From positions 62,001 through 126,000 of the forward strand of contig NZ_JAENIM010000044.1 of the NCBI RefSeq assembly GCF_016595495.1: 64,000 nucleotides of DNA, read 5' to 3'. Position 1 is the stretch's first letter; each line of letters opens with the position of its first letter. This document shows, piece after piece, positions 55,103-63,242 of the stretch. The stretch is from Persicirhabdus sediminis (lineage in GTDB: Bacteria > Verrucomicrobiota > Verrucomicrobiia > Verrucomicrobiales > Akkermansiaceae). The notes beneath the pieces were generated by a model that ran no database searches, was not told the origin of the DNA, and saw only the letters and a program-made list of their open reading frames with translations. The translations under genes and the position numbers were made by a program.

Positions 55103-57616
55103 ATGGAAGTTGTGCAGGCACCAAAGCTCAAAGGGTATAAATTCATCAGCCAAATAGGTGATGCGGAGTGTGGGCGCGTGTACATTGCACGGGAGAAGGG
55201 TGGCCGCATGGTGGCGGTGCGTGTGCTGGAATCACTGGCGGTGAACCGCAGTATGCTGGAGAAACTGATGCACCGGCTGGATGGCGAGAGTTTCCCCACT
55301 GGCATGATTGAGCAAAAGTGGATCTCTGTAGGTGAGCGCAGCTATGGCTTGGTGATGCCACTGATGGCGGATGAGGTGGATGGTGAGTGGCAACCACGCA
55401 CGCTGGAGCGCAAGTTCAAAGGGCTGGATGATGAGGGCAAGTGGAAGGTGATTTTCCAGCTGGCTGAGGCATTGGCGGCGATGCACCGCAAGCGTGTGGC
55501 GCACGGTCAGCTGAAGCCAAGTAATGTATTTTTTGATGAAAAAGGGGCGATTTGGCTGGCTGATTACGGCATGGGCCAGATGCCATCGGTGAATTTATTG
55601 CAGTTTACCGATGCGTATTTGTACGCGCCGCCTGAGCAGTTGATGAATCCAGATGGTTATACTGAGGGCAAAGGATACCGCTGGGATGTTTATGCTTTTG
55701 GTATTTTGGCTTACCGCATGTTGCGTGGTCAGTTTCCTCGCCACGATGAGATTTTTGGTGCCGCAGCCCCCTTTGATCCCGATGCGCGCGCACTGGTAGA
55801 GGTGGATGCTGATGTGGAGGAAATCTGCAAACTTGTCACCGAGGCCGAGGTGGAAAATTGGCCAGCGAGTTCGCCAAGTAAAAAACATCAAGCTCTGCGC
55901 GAGCTGATTCTCAGCTGTTTGTCCATAGATCCTGATAAGCGGCCAGCTGACCTAGAAGCCGTGGTGAAAACATGGCATGACATCGAGCGCGCTGAAAAAG
56001 CTGCGGTGGCGGGCAAGCTGCAAAAAGTACGCTTCACCGTGGTGGCGGTAGCTGCGGTGGCCAGCGTGGTGCTTGCAGTGACGATGATGAATCGTAAAAA
56101 GGAGATTGGCAACCAGCTGGAAAGTAAAAAGACTGAGTTCTCTGGCCAGCTGCATGATAGAGAAGCCGTCATCGAGCGGCAGAGCAGCCGCATCGACGAG
56201 CTGGAAAAACAACTGGCCAAAGCCAAAAATGCCAAGCTCACGGCAGAAGAAAAATTTGAACAACAAAAGCTGCGTGCAGATTACGCCTACCAGCAGGTGC
56301 TAGCATCTAGCGACATGAATGATAGGCTAACTGGCTGGATGATGCGCCAGGCTAACTACGAGCTGCCTGAGTTATTTGAAAATACCCCGCGGCTGGAAAT
56401 TCTCCAAGACCAGCTAGAGGCGGCGCATGAGAGTGTGAAAGAAAACCCTGCACTGCAGCCGATGAAGGCACGTATCGAGCTACAGCTAGCTGAGGTGTAC
56501 ATCGCCCAGCAGAAATACCGCATGGCGGTAACTACTCTAGCGCAGGCAGAGACCACGTGGACTGAGCAGCAGATGGAGGTGCCACTGGCTAGATCTGCCC
56601 GTGTTCACCTGTTAGCATTGATGCAGGCGATTGATGCCGACGACGAGGAAAATGTGCAAATTTACCTGCCAGTAGTGCGCCAGCTGGTAGACCAGATAGA
56701 TGAATCTCACGAGCTCTATGCTAGAGCGCGTGTGGCATTAGATATACAAGAAGCGCGAGCTATAGCGGAGGATAAGCCAGAGGAGTCGTTAGAACAGCTG
56801 CTCAAGATAATTGGCTCGCTAGAGCGCTTGCACAAAGTGATCCCGCAGAGCGTGAGGGTGAAGTCGAAGTTAGCTGAATACGCACTGGAAGGTGCTAGCC
56901 TAGCAGATGCGCTGAGCCGCGAAGATGATGCCGTTCACCTGCGCAAGCAAGCCAGCGGCCAGCTACTCGAGCTGCTAGAAAAGAACCCACAGCTGGAAAT
57001 TGCCAAAGCCCAGCTGGCCAGCATCGAGCTGATGGCAGCCGAGGCCTACCTAGAAGACGCCGAGGATAAAAAAGGTCGCGATAAATTGGCCGCTGCAGAG
57101 AAACTTCTGGCGGGGCTGAAATCTAGCTACGAGGTAGATTTACAAAAAGCCACCGCATTGGGAATTAAGGCTGTAGTTTACCGTGATCGTGGTGATCGCA
57201 CGCAAGCCGTGAAGTTTTTAAAAGAAGCCGTAGCTTTATTAGAAAAGTATAAAAAAGCCGACAGCCCAGCAAATGACGAACTGACTTATCGCCTGGCGAT
57301 GTTCCATTGGATGCTAGCCAGCCACGAGACCGATAAAAAAACTGAGTTTGAGCTGGCCAGTAAGGCGGCAAGTCTAATGGACGGGATAATTGAGGCTGGT
57401 GCTGGCCCGCGTGAGGTGGAGCTGCGCAGATCGCTGGCATATCTGTATGGCGACTTGGGGAAAATTGCCCGCGAGCTCGGAAATAATGAGCAAGCAAAGC
57501 AAATATACCTTAAATCAGCTGGCCAATGGCAGGCATTAATTAACCGTGGTGAACCCCACAATGAGTACATCGAGGGGCGCCAGTGGGCAAAATCTCGTGC
57601 CGATCAGATAAAATAG
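55103..57616 (+). CDS. Membrane Ser/Thr pseudokinase with coiled coil and TPR-like repeats
   Basis: An 837-aa protein. Residues of about 10-295 are a protein-kinase fold: glycine loop IGDAECGRVY (19-27), VAVRVLE with Arg40 where the ATP-binding Lys is expected, VAHGQLKPSN with Gln136 where the catalytic Asp of HRD should be, LADYGMG keeping the metal-binding Asp154, and YAPPEQL (APE). Loss of Lys and of the catalytic Asp indicates a pseudokinase. One membrane helix near 309-329 (FTVVAVAAVASVVLAVTMM) follows, then a coiled coil (EAVIERQSSRIDELEKQLAKAK) and TPR-like helices to the end. It probably acts as a membrane scaffold or sensor with the kinase fold inside the cell. It is monocistronic, with a strong terminator. 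Confidence 0.85.
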   Translation: MEVVQAPKLKGYKFISQIGDAECGRVYIAREKGGRMVAVRVLESLAVNRSMLEKLMHRLDGESFPTGMIEQKWISVGERSYGLVMPLMADEVDGEWQPRTLERKFKGLDDEGKWKVIFQLAEALAAMHRKRVAHGQLKPSNVFFDEKGAIWLADYGMGQMPSVNLLQFTDAYLYAPPEQLMNPDGYTEGKGYRWDVYAFGILAYRMLRGQFPRHDEIFGAAAPFDPDARALVEVDADVEEICKLVTEAEVENWPASSPSKKHQALRELILSCLSIDPDKRPADLEAVVKTWHDIERAEKAAVAGKLQKVRFTVVAVAAVASVVLAVTMMNRKKEIGNQLESKKTEFSGQLHDREAVIERQSSRIDELEKQLAKAKNAKLTAEEKFEQQKLRADYAYQQVLASSDMNDRLTGWMMRQANYELPELFENTPRLEILQDQLEAAHESVKENPALQPMKARIELQLAEVYIAQQKYRMAVTTLAQAETTWTEQQMEVPLARSARVHLLALMQAIDADDEENVQIYLPVVRQLVDQIDESHELYARARVALDIQEARAIAEDKPEESLEQLLKIIGSLERLHKVIPQSVRVKSKLAEYALEGASLADALSREDDAVHLRKQASGQLLELLEKNPQLEIAKAQLASIELMAAEAYLEDAEDKKGRDKLAAAEKLLAGLKSSYEVDLQKATALGIKAVVYRDRGDRTQAVKFLKEAVALLEKYKKADSPANDELTYRLAMFHWMLASHETDKKTEFELASKAASLMDGIIEAGAGPREVELRRSLAYLYGDLGKIARELGNNEQAKQIYLKSAGQWQALINRGEPHNEYIEGRQWAKSRADQIK

Positions 57617-57676
57617 ACACTTTTTGAAAGAGCGTTAAAAAACGTTCATTTGACACAAATATTTAACTTTGTGAAC

Positions 57677-57710
57677 CCGTATTAACTCAATGAGTTAATA
57701 CGGTTTTTTT
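57677..57710 (+). terminator. Intrinsic terminator of the pseudokinase gene
   Basis: CCGTATTAACTCA and TGAGTTAATACGG pair over 13 positions with a minimal loop, followed by seven T residues. Confidence 0.92.
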
Positions 57711-58032
57711 GTGCTTAAACCTTTAAGTAGGCAAGTACTTTTCAGGCGTAAAATCACCCTTTGACATCTTTTTGTAAAAAAAAGTGTCCAATTAAATGCA
57801 GTTAGCGGCATTACACTACAAGCAGGCAAGAAACGGTTTAACCACCCGCTTCTGCGGATCCCCCCCCGGATCACACGTCTGACAAATGATTAATGCCCCC
57901 ACGCTGAGCAATCGGCACACCCAATTAACATAGCCCATCCGCAAGCACTTCGATGATACACTACACCGATTTAATATCGATCAGACGAGTGATTAAAGAT
58001 GGCACAATCAACAACACAACTAAGCAAAAATC
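57711..58032 (+). promoter_or_regulatory. Upstream region of the LacI-type regulator
   Basis: A TTGACA (57762-57767) could be a -35 box, but no matching -10 at 17 bp is clear. AAACGGTTT (57831-57839) resembles half-palindromic LacI-family operators and may be an autoregulatory site. No gene was found here. Confidence 0.3.
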
Positions 58033-59058
58033 ATGAAGGGGAAAAGAATATCACTCGCTGACATCGCAAACGAACTTGGAGTTTCTAAGACTACAGTTTC
58101 ATTTGTACTCAATGGTCACGCTGAGACCAAAAAAATCAGCAAAAAGACACAAGAGCGCGTTGAAGCGTTAGTCGCCAAATACAACTACCGCCCAAATGCA
58201 GTAGCAAGAAACCTTCGCCTGGGATCAACTAAGGTCATCGGCCTTATCGTTCCTGATATCTCTAACCCATACTATGCAAAGATCGCTCGTATGCTGGAAG
58301 ACCAAGCATCTGATAAAGGCTATCATGTGATCTTCGGTAGCTCTAGCGAATCAATCGAACGTGAGCGTTCAATCCTTGCTAAATTCCGCCAACAATCAGT
58401 AGACGGCATCCTTCTTGCATCAGCTGATGTAAATAGCCCACACATTGAAGAGCTCGCTGGCTCTGGCCTACCAGTAGTACTGTTTGACCGCATCGCTTCT
58501 TCTAGCGAAGTAAAACTCAGCAGCATCGGCGTAGATAACAAGAGCGCAATGAGACAGGTAACTAAGAGACTGCTCGCTAACGGCAGCAAGCGCATCGCCA
58601 TGGTATGCAACCACATCGGCCAGCTCGCTACTGATTCTCGCGTAGAAGGTTACCAAGAAGCAATGAACGACGCTAACATCCAGATGGAAAGCAACTGGCT
58701 GCAAGAAGTTAACGAGTCAGCTGGCAAGTCTATGGACACCATCATGGCTGAGCTTCTTAATGCCAAACAGCCAGTAGACGCTGTAGTATTCAGCAACAGC
58801 CTGCTCGCTCAAGATGGCCTCAAGTCTATCCACCAAAATCACGCAGAACAAATTGCTAACCTGCAACTCGGCTGCTTCGATAAGCTCGACCTCTTCGACT
58901 ACGTTACTCCTAAAGTAGTCTACGCTGAGCAACCAAACGAAGCGATCGTGCGCTCTGCCTTTGAGACCCTTTTGGCCCAACTTCCAGGTCAAGCGAAGCA
59001 GCAGAAAGAACCTGCCGCTTGCACCAAAGTCCTTCACGAAGTGAAGGTAGCAGTATAA
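58033..59058 (+). CDS. LacI-family transcriptional regulator
   Basis: A 341-aa repressor-type protein. Residues 1-50 are the LacI HTH (ISLADIANELGVSKTTVSFVLNG) with the hinge helix region YNYRPNAVARNLRLG. The periplasmic-binding-like sensor core follows: VIGLIVPDISNPYYAKI, VDGILLASADV, LPVVLFDRI and IGVDNKSAM. The ligand is probably a sugar or sugar phosphate. It lies 0.2 kb upstream of the TPR/STN and GH92 genes, so control of those is plausible. The codon use is as biased as in the atp genes, unusual for a regulator and suggesting high expression. Confidence 0.93.
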   Translation: MKGKRISLADIANELGVSKTTVSFVLNGHAETKKISKKTQERVEALVAKYNYRPNAVARNLRLGSTKVIGLIVPDISNPYYAKIARMLEDQASDKGYHVIFGSSSESIERERSILAKFRQQSVDGILLASADVNSPHIEELAGSGLPVVLFDRIASSSEVKLSSIGVDNKSAMRQVTKRLLANGSKRIAMVCNHIGQLATDSRVEGYQEAMNDANIQMESNWLQEVNESAGKSMDTIMAELLNAKQPVDAVVFSNSLLAQDGLKSIHQNHAEQIANLQLGCFDKLDLFDYVTPKVVYAEQPNEAIVRSAFETLLAQLPGQAKQQKEPAACTKVLHEVKVAV

Positions 59059-59119
59059 CCGCAAGGGCTGCTGGATCTCATTGATCCAATAAAAATTGTC
59101 GTATTATGTTTATGTTTGG

Positions 59120-59152
59120 CTGGCACTACCTTCGGGTAGTGTCAGTTTTTTT
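59120..59152 (+). terminator. Intrinsic terminator of the LacI gene
   Basis: CTGGCACTACC and GGGTAGTGTCAG pair around TTC with one mismatch, followed by seven T residues. Confidence 0.9.
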
Positions 59153-59256
59153 ATCAGACATAAGGCGTCAGCGTCAGCTAGATCGATGGATTAGTTTTTG
59201 ACGTAACCGCCAAGAAAGGTTTATATTTGAATGTAACGCACAAATATCTACCGACT

Positions 59257-59799
59257 ATGAAAAAATACATGACAATCGCGCTCACTGGCCTCTTGGCAAT
59301 GAGCTCAGTCGCACTGGCTGACAAAGCAGAGGATGCCCGTAATTATTACGACCAAGGAGTCGCCTACGTTAAAGCCGGCGAGAAATCCAAAGCGTCCGCA
59401 GCATTCCAGCAAGTACTCAAGCTCTACCCAAACAACTCCAAAGCTCGTGTCCAGCTGGCGAATTTGGACCAAAATATTGCCAAAGCAGATTTAGAGAAGC
59501 GCAAAGCGCGTTTTGCTAGTGTCAATATCAAGACCATAGACCTGCAAGATGCCAGCCTGAGAGAATCTTTGGACGCGTTAGGTCACCATATCGAAACTGA
59601 AACTAACAAAGAGTTTGCGCCTAACTTTGTATTAGTTGAAGCCCACGCCCAACAACTGCGCGGCAAAACCATCACACTGAAGCTGAACAACGTCCCAGCT
59701 GATAAAGTGCTAGAATACATCCTCAATGCAGCTGGTGCTAGAGCTAGCTTTGATCAATACGCTATCGTCATCACTCCACTATCAACAGTGCGCAATTAG
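59257..59799 (+). CDS. Secreted TPR plus STN-like (secretin/TonB short N-terminal) protein
   Basis: A 180-aa protein with signal peptide MKKYMTIALTGLLAMSSVALAD. Residues of about 24-75 are a TPR pair (AEDARNYYDQGVAYVKAGEKSKASAAFQQVL), and residues of about 95-180 an STN-like domain (INIKTIDLQDASLRESLDALG... ITLKLNNVPADKVLEYILNAAGA). STN domains occur at the start of secretins and TonB receptors; here it stands without either, as in some verrucomicrobial pilus-associated proteins. The start at 59257 is chosen over 59227 because the signal peptide begins there. It is 94 bp before GH92 and separated by a hairpin. Confidence 0.8.
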   Translation: MKKYMTIALTGLLAMSSVALADKAEDARNYYDQGVAYVKAGEKSKASAAFQQVLKLYPNNSKARVQLANLDQNIAKADLEKRKARFASVNIKTIDLQDASLRESLDALGHHIETETNKEFAPNFVLVEAHAQQLRGKTITLKLNNVPADKVLEYILNAAGARASFDQYAIVITPLSTVRN

Positions 59800-59835
59800 T
59801 CGGCTGATAGTTAGTATCTTAAGATCGTAATCATT

Positions 59836-59857
59836 AGCGCAGGTGAAAACCTGCGCT
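59836..59857 (+). terminator. Hairpin between the TPR/STN gene and GH92
   Basis: AGCGCAGGT-GAAA-ACCTGCGCT has a 9-bp stem with a stable GAAA tetraloop and no T tract. It may be a weak terminator or mRNA stabiliser that separates the two genes. Confidence 0.5.
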
Positions 59858-59892
59858 ATTTGCTGTAATAATAGGTGAAGATAAGGACGGTG

Positions 59893-62286
59893 ATGAAAAA
59901 GGCCAGAATAGGTAAAAAAAACGCGAGCAGAAGAGGAAAGCAAGGACGTCAACTTATGCTAGGCATAAGCATCGCTTCTATCTGTACCTTCAGCACACAG
60001 ATGAGTGCTCAAGAGCCAGCCGAGACCATGTATGGTGAGGCATTGGTGGAATACATTGACCCCATCATTGGTTGTTGGGCAAAAAAAGAGGGCATGAGTC
60101 ATGGGCTCGGCAAAACATTTCCCGGGCCGTGTACCCCCTTTGGCATGGTGCAGCTCAGCCCTGACACCATCACTGGGCAAGATTATGCTCCCGGTTATTG
60201 TTATACCCATGAGCAGATTGAGGGGTTCAGCTTTGCTAGACTCTCAGGCGCTGGCTGGTATGGCGAGTTTGGTAATTTGCAAGTCATGGCAAGCACCGGT
60301 GAGGAACTCAAATATTTACGTCCAGTCGGCGGTAAAATTAGAGACGTACTCACTAGCCCAGTAGCATCTAGCTTCTCTCATGAAAATGAGTCTATCAGCG
60401 CTGGTTATTATTCCGTCATGCTGGACGACTACGATCTGCTCGCTGAGCTTACTGCGGCGCCGCGCTCAGGCATGCTCAGGTTCACATTTCCAGAGGCTAA
60501 AACCAGCCGCATCCAGCTAGATTTTGCTAGGCGGATAGGCATGCGCCAAGGTCGCCTGGAGTTTAGCCACCAGCAGGTGAGCAAGGTGGACGACTATACC
60601 CTGCAGGGATCCATGCAATGTTCGTCCAAAGATGGTGGCTGGGGACGCGGTAATGGACAGGCTAACTATACCATGCATTTCTATCTCCAGTTTGATAGAA
60701 AGATTGAAAATTGGGGGTTCTGGGATGCTGAGCAAATCACCCCATCACTAGCGGAAATTGAGGGCAAAAATACCGGGTTCTATTTTGAGTTTCCCACTAG
60801 CGCTGGCGACCAAGTCATGATGAAGGCTGGCATTTCATTTGTCAGCCAAGCTGGAGCAAAAGCCAATCTAGCAAAAGATATTCCCGCATGGGACTTTGCT
60901 CAAGTACTAGCAGCCAACCGCCAGCTATGGGCTGATGAATTAACAGGTGTGGCCATCCAAGGTGGCAGTGAGGATCAGAAAACCATCTTCTCCACCGCTC
61001 TCTATCATGCCTACATCGACCCAAGATCAGTTTCCGATTACGATGGCAACTACATCGGCGCTGATAACAAAGTTCACCAGACTGATGGATTCACATATCG
61101 TAGTTTGTTCAGCGGCTGGGATGTTTTCCGCAGCCAGTTTCCCATGCTAACATTAGTGCGGCCAGACATCGTAAATGATGAAATCAATAGCCTGCTACAG
61201 ATGGCCCAACAAAGTGGCCGCGGATATCTGCCGCGCTGGGAAATGATGAACGCCTACTCTCAGTGTATGGTGGGGGATCCAGCGGTGATCGTTTTTGCTG
61301 AAGCCTATCTCAAAGGGATTAGAAATTTTGATGTCGAAGCTGCCTATCAAGCCTGTTGGAAAACCGTCATGACAGCTGGCAATGGTCGCGGGCGCGAGCA
61401 ATACATCCAGCTAGGATATGTACCAAATAGCCAGTCTAGAACGCTAGAACTCGCCTATGCAGATTACGCAGTTGGTATGTTTGCCCAGGCACTTGGGAAA
61501 AACGAAGATGCTGAGTTTCTTCTCAAGCGCTCAATGAACTATAAAAACGTCTACGACCCAGAAGTTGGCAATATGCGCTCACGCATTAATGATGAGCAAT
61601 GGGCTGCTTGGAAAGGGCTGCTCAAAGGAGCTGGCTGTGTAGAAAGTAACCCCTATCAACAAGGCTGGTTTGTGCCTCACGATGTCCAAGGGCTCATCAA
61701 TCTAATGGGTGGCGATGAAAAATTTCTAGCTCATCTCGAGCCATTTTTTGAGAAAAGCGAAGGTCAATTCACGGGCTGGAATTTATATTATAATCACGCT
61801 AACGAGCCCGTTCACCACGTGCCATTCCTCTTCACCTACGCTGGTAAACCATGGCTCACTCAGAAGTGGTCGCGTACCGTCATGGATAGGGCATACGACG
61901 TTGGAGTAAAGGGGCTCTGCGGTAATGAAGACCTCGGTCAAATGTCTGCGTGGTACATCCTCAGCGCCATGGGCATTCATCCAGTGGACCCAGTATCTGG
62001 CGTCTATCTGGTAGGTAGTCCACTCTTTGATAAAGTAACTGTCGATTTAGATCCTAACTATCATTCCGGGAAGCAGGTGGAAATCATTGCCCATAACAAC
62101 TCAGCAGAAAACGTTTACGTGCAATCATTGAGTTTAAATGGCACTCCGATAGAAGCCGCCTGGCTGAGGCACGAGGATTTAATCAAAGGCGGTGTGCTAG
62201 AATTTACTATGGGACCTGAGCCGAATAAAGACTGGGGCAGTGACCCAAGCCTGAGACCTCCATCACTCAGCCAGCCCAAAGAATAA
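59893..62286 (+). CDS. GH92 alpha-1,2-mannosidase-like secreted glycosidase
   Basis: A 797-aa protein with a basic N-terminus and hydrophobic segment (LMLGISIASICTFSTQMSAQ). GH92 features run in order: DPIIGCWAKKEGMSHGLGKTFPGP, CTPFGMVQLSPDT, YCYTHEQIEGFSFARLSGAG, TALYHAYIDPRS, SLFSGWDVFRSQFPML, RGYLPRWEMMNAYSQCMVGDPA, GLCGNEDLGQMSAWYILSAMGIHPVDP. GH92 enzymes are calcium-dependent exo-acting mannosidases on mannans or N-glycan-like substrates; linkage specificity cannot be read. The ATG at 59893 is preceded by AAGGA six bases upstream, so I prefer it over the GTG at 59875. The AraC regulator gene converges with it. Confidence 0.93.
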   Translation: MKKARIGKKNASRRGKQGRQLMLGISIASICTFSTQMSAQEPAETMYGEALVEYIDPIIGCWAKKEGMSHGLGKTFPGPCTPFGMVQLSPDTITGQDYAPGYCYTHEQIEGFSFARLSGAGWYGEFGNLQVMASTGEELKYLRPVGGKIRDVLTSPVASSFSHENESISAGYYSVMLDDYDLLAELTAAPRSGMLRFTFPEAKTSRIQLDFARRIGMRQGRLEFSHQQVSKVDDYTLQGSMQCSSKDGGWGRGNGQANYTMHFYLQFDRKIENWGFWDAEQITPSLAEIEGKNTGFYFEFPTSAGDQVMMKAGISFVSQAGAKANLAKDIPAWDFAQVLAANRQLWADELTGVAIQGGSEDQKTIFSTALYHAYIDPRSVSDYDGNYIGADNKVHQTDGFTYRSLFSGWDVFRSQFPMLTLVRPDIVNDEINSLLQMAQQSGRGYLPRWEMMNAYSQCMVGDPAVIVFAEAYLKGIRNFDVEAAYQACWKTVMTAGNGRGREQYIQLGYVPNSQSRTLELAYADYAVGMFAQALGKNEDAEFLLKRSMNYKNVYDPEVGNMRSRINDEQWAAWKGLLKGAGCVESNPYQQGWFVPHDVQGLINLMGGDEKFLAHLEPFFEKSEGQFTGWNLYYNHANEPVHHVPFLFTYAGKPWLTQKWSRTVMDRAYDVGVKGLCGNEDLGQMSAWYILSAMGIHPVDPVSGVYLVGSPLFDKVTVDLDPNYHSGKQVEIIAHNNSAENVYVQSLSLNGTPIEAAWLRHEDLIKGGVLEFTMGPEPNKDWGSDPSLRPPSLSQPKE

Positions 62287-62347
62287 ACCAAATTTCTCAG
62301 CTAACTGGCTGATTTATCCCGTGAGCCAGCCAGCTGGAAGCACAGTT

Positions 62348-63169
62348 TTATTTCAACTGACTCGCCTCGCGGTAGCGGCTCGGCGGGTCACCATGCCATT
62401 TTTTGAAGCAGCGTGAAAAATGAAAGCGGTCAGCAAAACCACATTGCATGGAGATCTGCTCAATCGTCGTATCGGTATGTTCTAGCAAATACTTCGCTTT
62501 TTCTAGTCTCAGCGTGAGTAAAAATTGATGGGGAGTCGATCCTGTGCAGCGCTTGAATAAACGCAGAAATCCACCGCGAGATAAGTGACACATCGTCGCC
62601 ATATCCTCTACGCTCAGTGGATCATGTGGATAGGCTTTCAGCTGGAAGACTAGTTTTTCAATCCGTGAGTCGTGATAGATCTGCATCAGATCGTCAGCTG
62701 GAATTTTACTCAGCTGGTAGCCACAGAGTGAGAGAATTTTCATACTCAGCGGCGGTGAAAATGGTGATTGATTAGATTCTATCAAATCGCAGATGGTCTG
62801 AATCTGCAGCGCCGAAAACTCATCCAGCTTAAATGCAAAGATATCTCGGTTACATTGGTGAAATGGCCGTCCCGCCAGAAAGTGCACATAAAGTTGTTTC
62901 GGGTTCCCCGTTTGGTCAGTTAGAAAATTAGTGCCAGGAGCAATTAAATAGAGGTTTTTTGGATGAATCTCATGCCATACATTGCCAATGCAGACACGTC
63001 CGCCAGCATCGTGATTGTAATAAAGCCGCCACGTGCTGCTGAAGTACTGCACATTCTCCCAGTATCTACCAACATGCTGGCAGTGGCATTCCTCCAGCTG
63101 GATCGAGTGATCTGAAAGCTTACTGTCAGGAAGCGTGCCCCATTCATCTAGCATGTTACTTTTTGACAT
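62348..63169 (-). CDS. AraC-family transcriptional regulator
   Basis: A 273-aa regulator. Residues of about 25-150 form an AraC-type ligand-binding cupin (SSTWRLYYNHDAGGRV...IHPKNLYLIAPGTNF). The last 100 residues contain two helix-turn-helix motifs (LSVEDMATMCHLSRGGFLRLFKRCTGSTPHQFLLTLRLEKAKYLL, TTIEQISMQCGFADRFHFSRCFKKWHG). It is divergent from the fucosidase gene, with 73 bp between, so it likely controls it in response to a sugar. Met6 could be an alternative start. Confidence 0.92.
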   Translation of the reverse strand: MSKSNMLDEWGTLPDSKLSDHSIQLEECHCQHVGRYWENVQYFSSTWRLYYNHDAGGRVCIGNVWHEIHPKNLYLIAPGTNFLTDQTGNPKQLYVHFLAGRPFHQCNRDIFAFKLDEFSALQIQTICDLIESNQSPFSPPLSMKILSLCGYQLSKIPADDLMQIYHDSRIEKLVFQLKAYPHDPLSVEDMATMCHLSRGGFLRLFKRCTGSTPHQFLLTLRLEKAKYLLEHTDTTIEQISMQCGFADRFHFSRCFKKWHGDPPSRYREASQLK

Positions 63170-63242
63170 AAGATGGTGAACTATTACTATATAGAATATC
63201 TAGCTACAAAGGTATTACTAATATAGTTTAAAATTTATCGTT

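Noticed and set aside
57831-57839. Firm operator call for the LacI regulator
   Set aside because: AAACGGTTT is imperfectly symmetric and occurs once, so it is listed only as a weak candidate within the upstream region.
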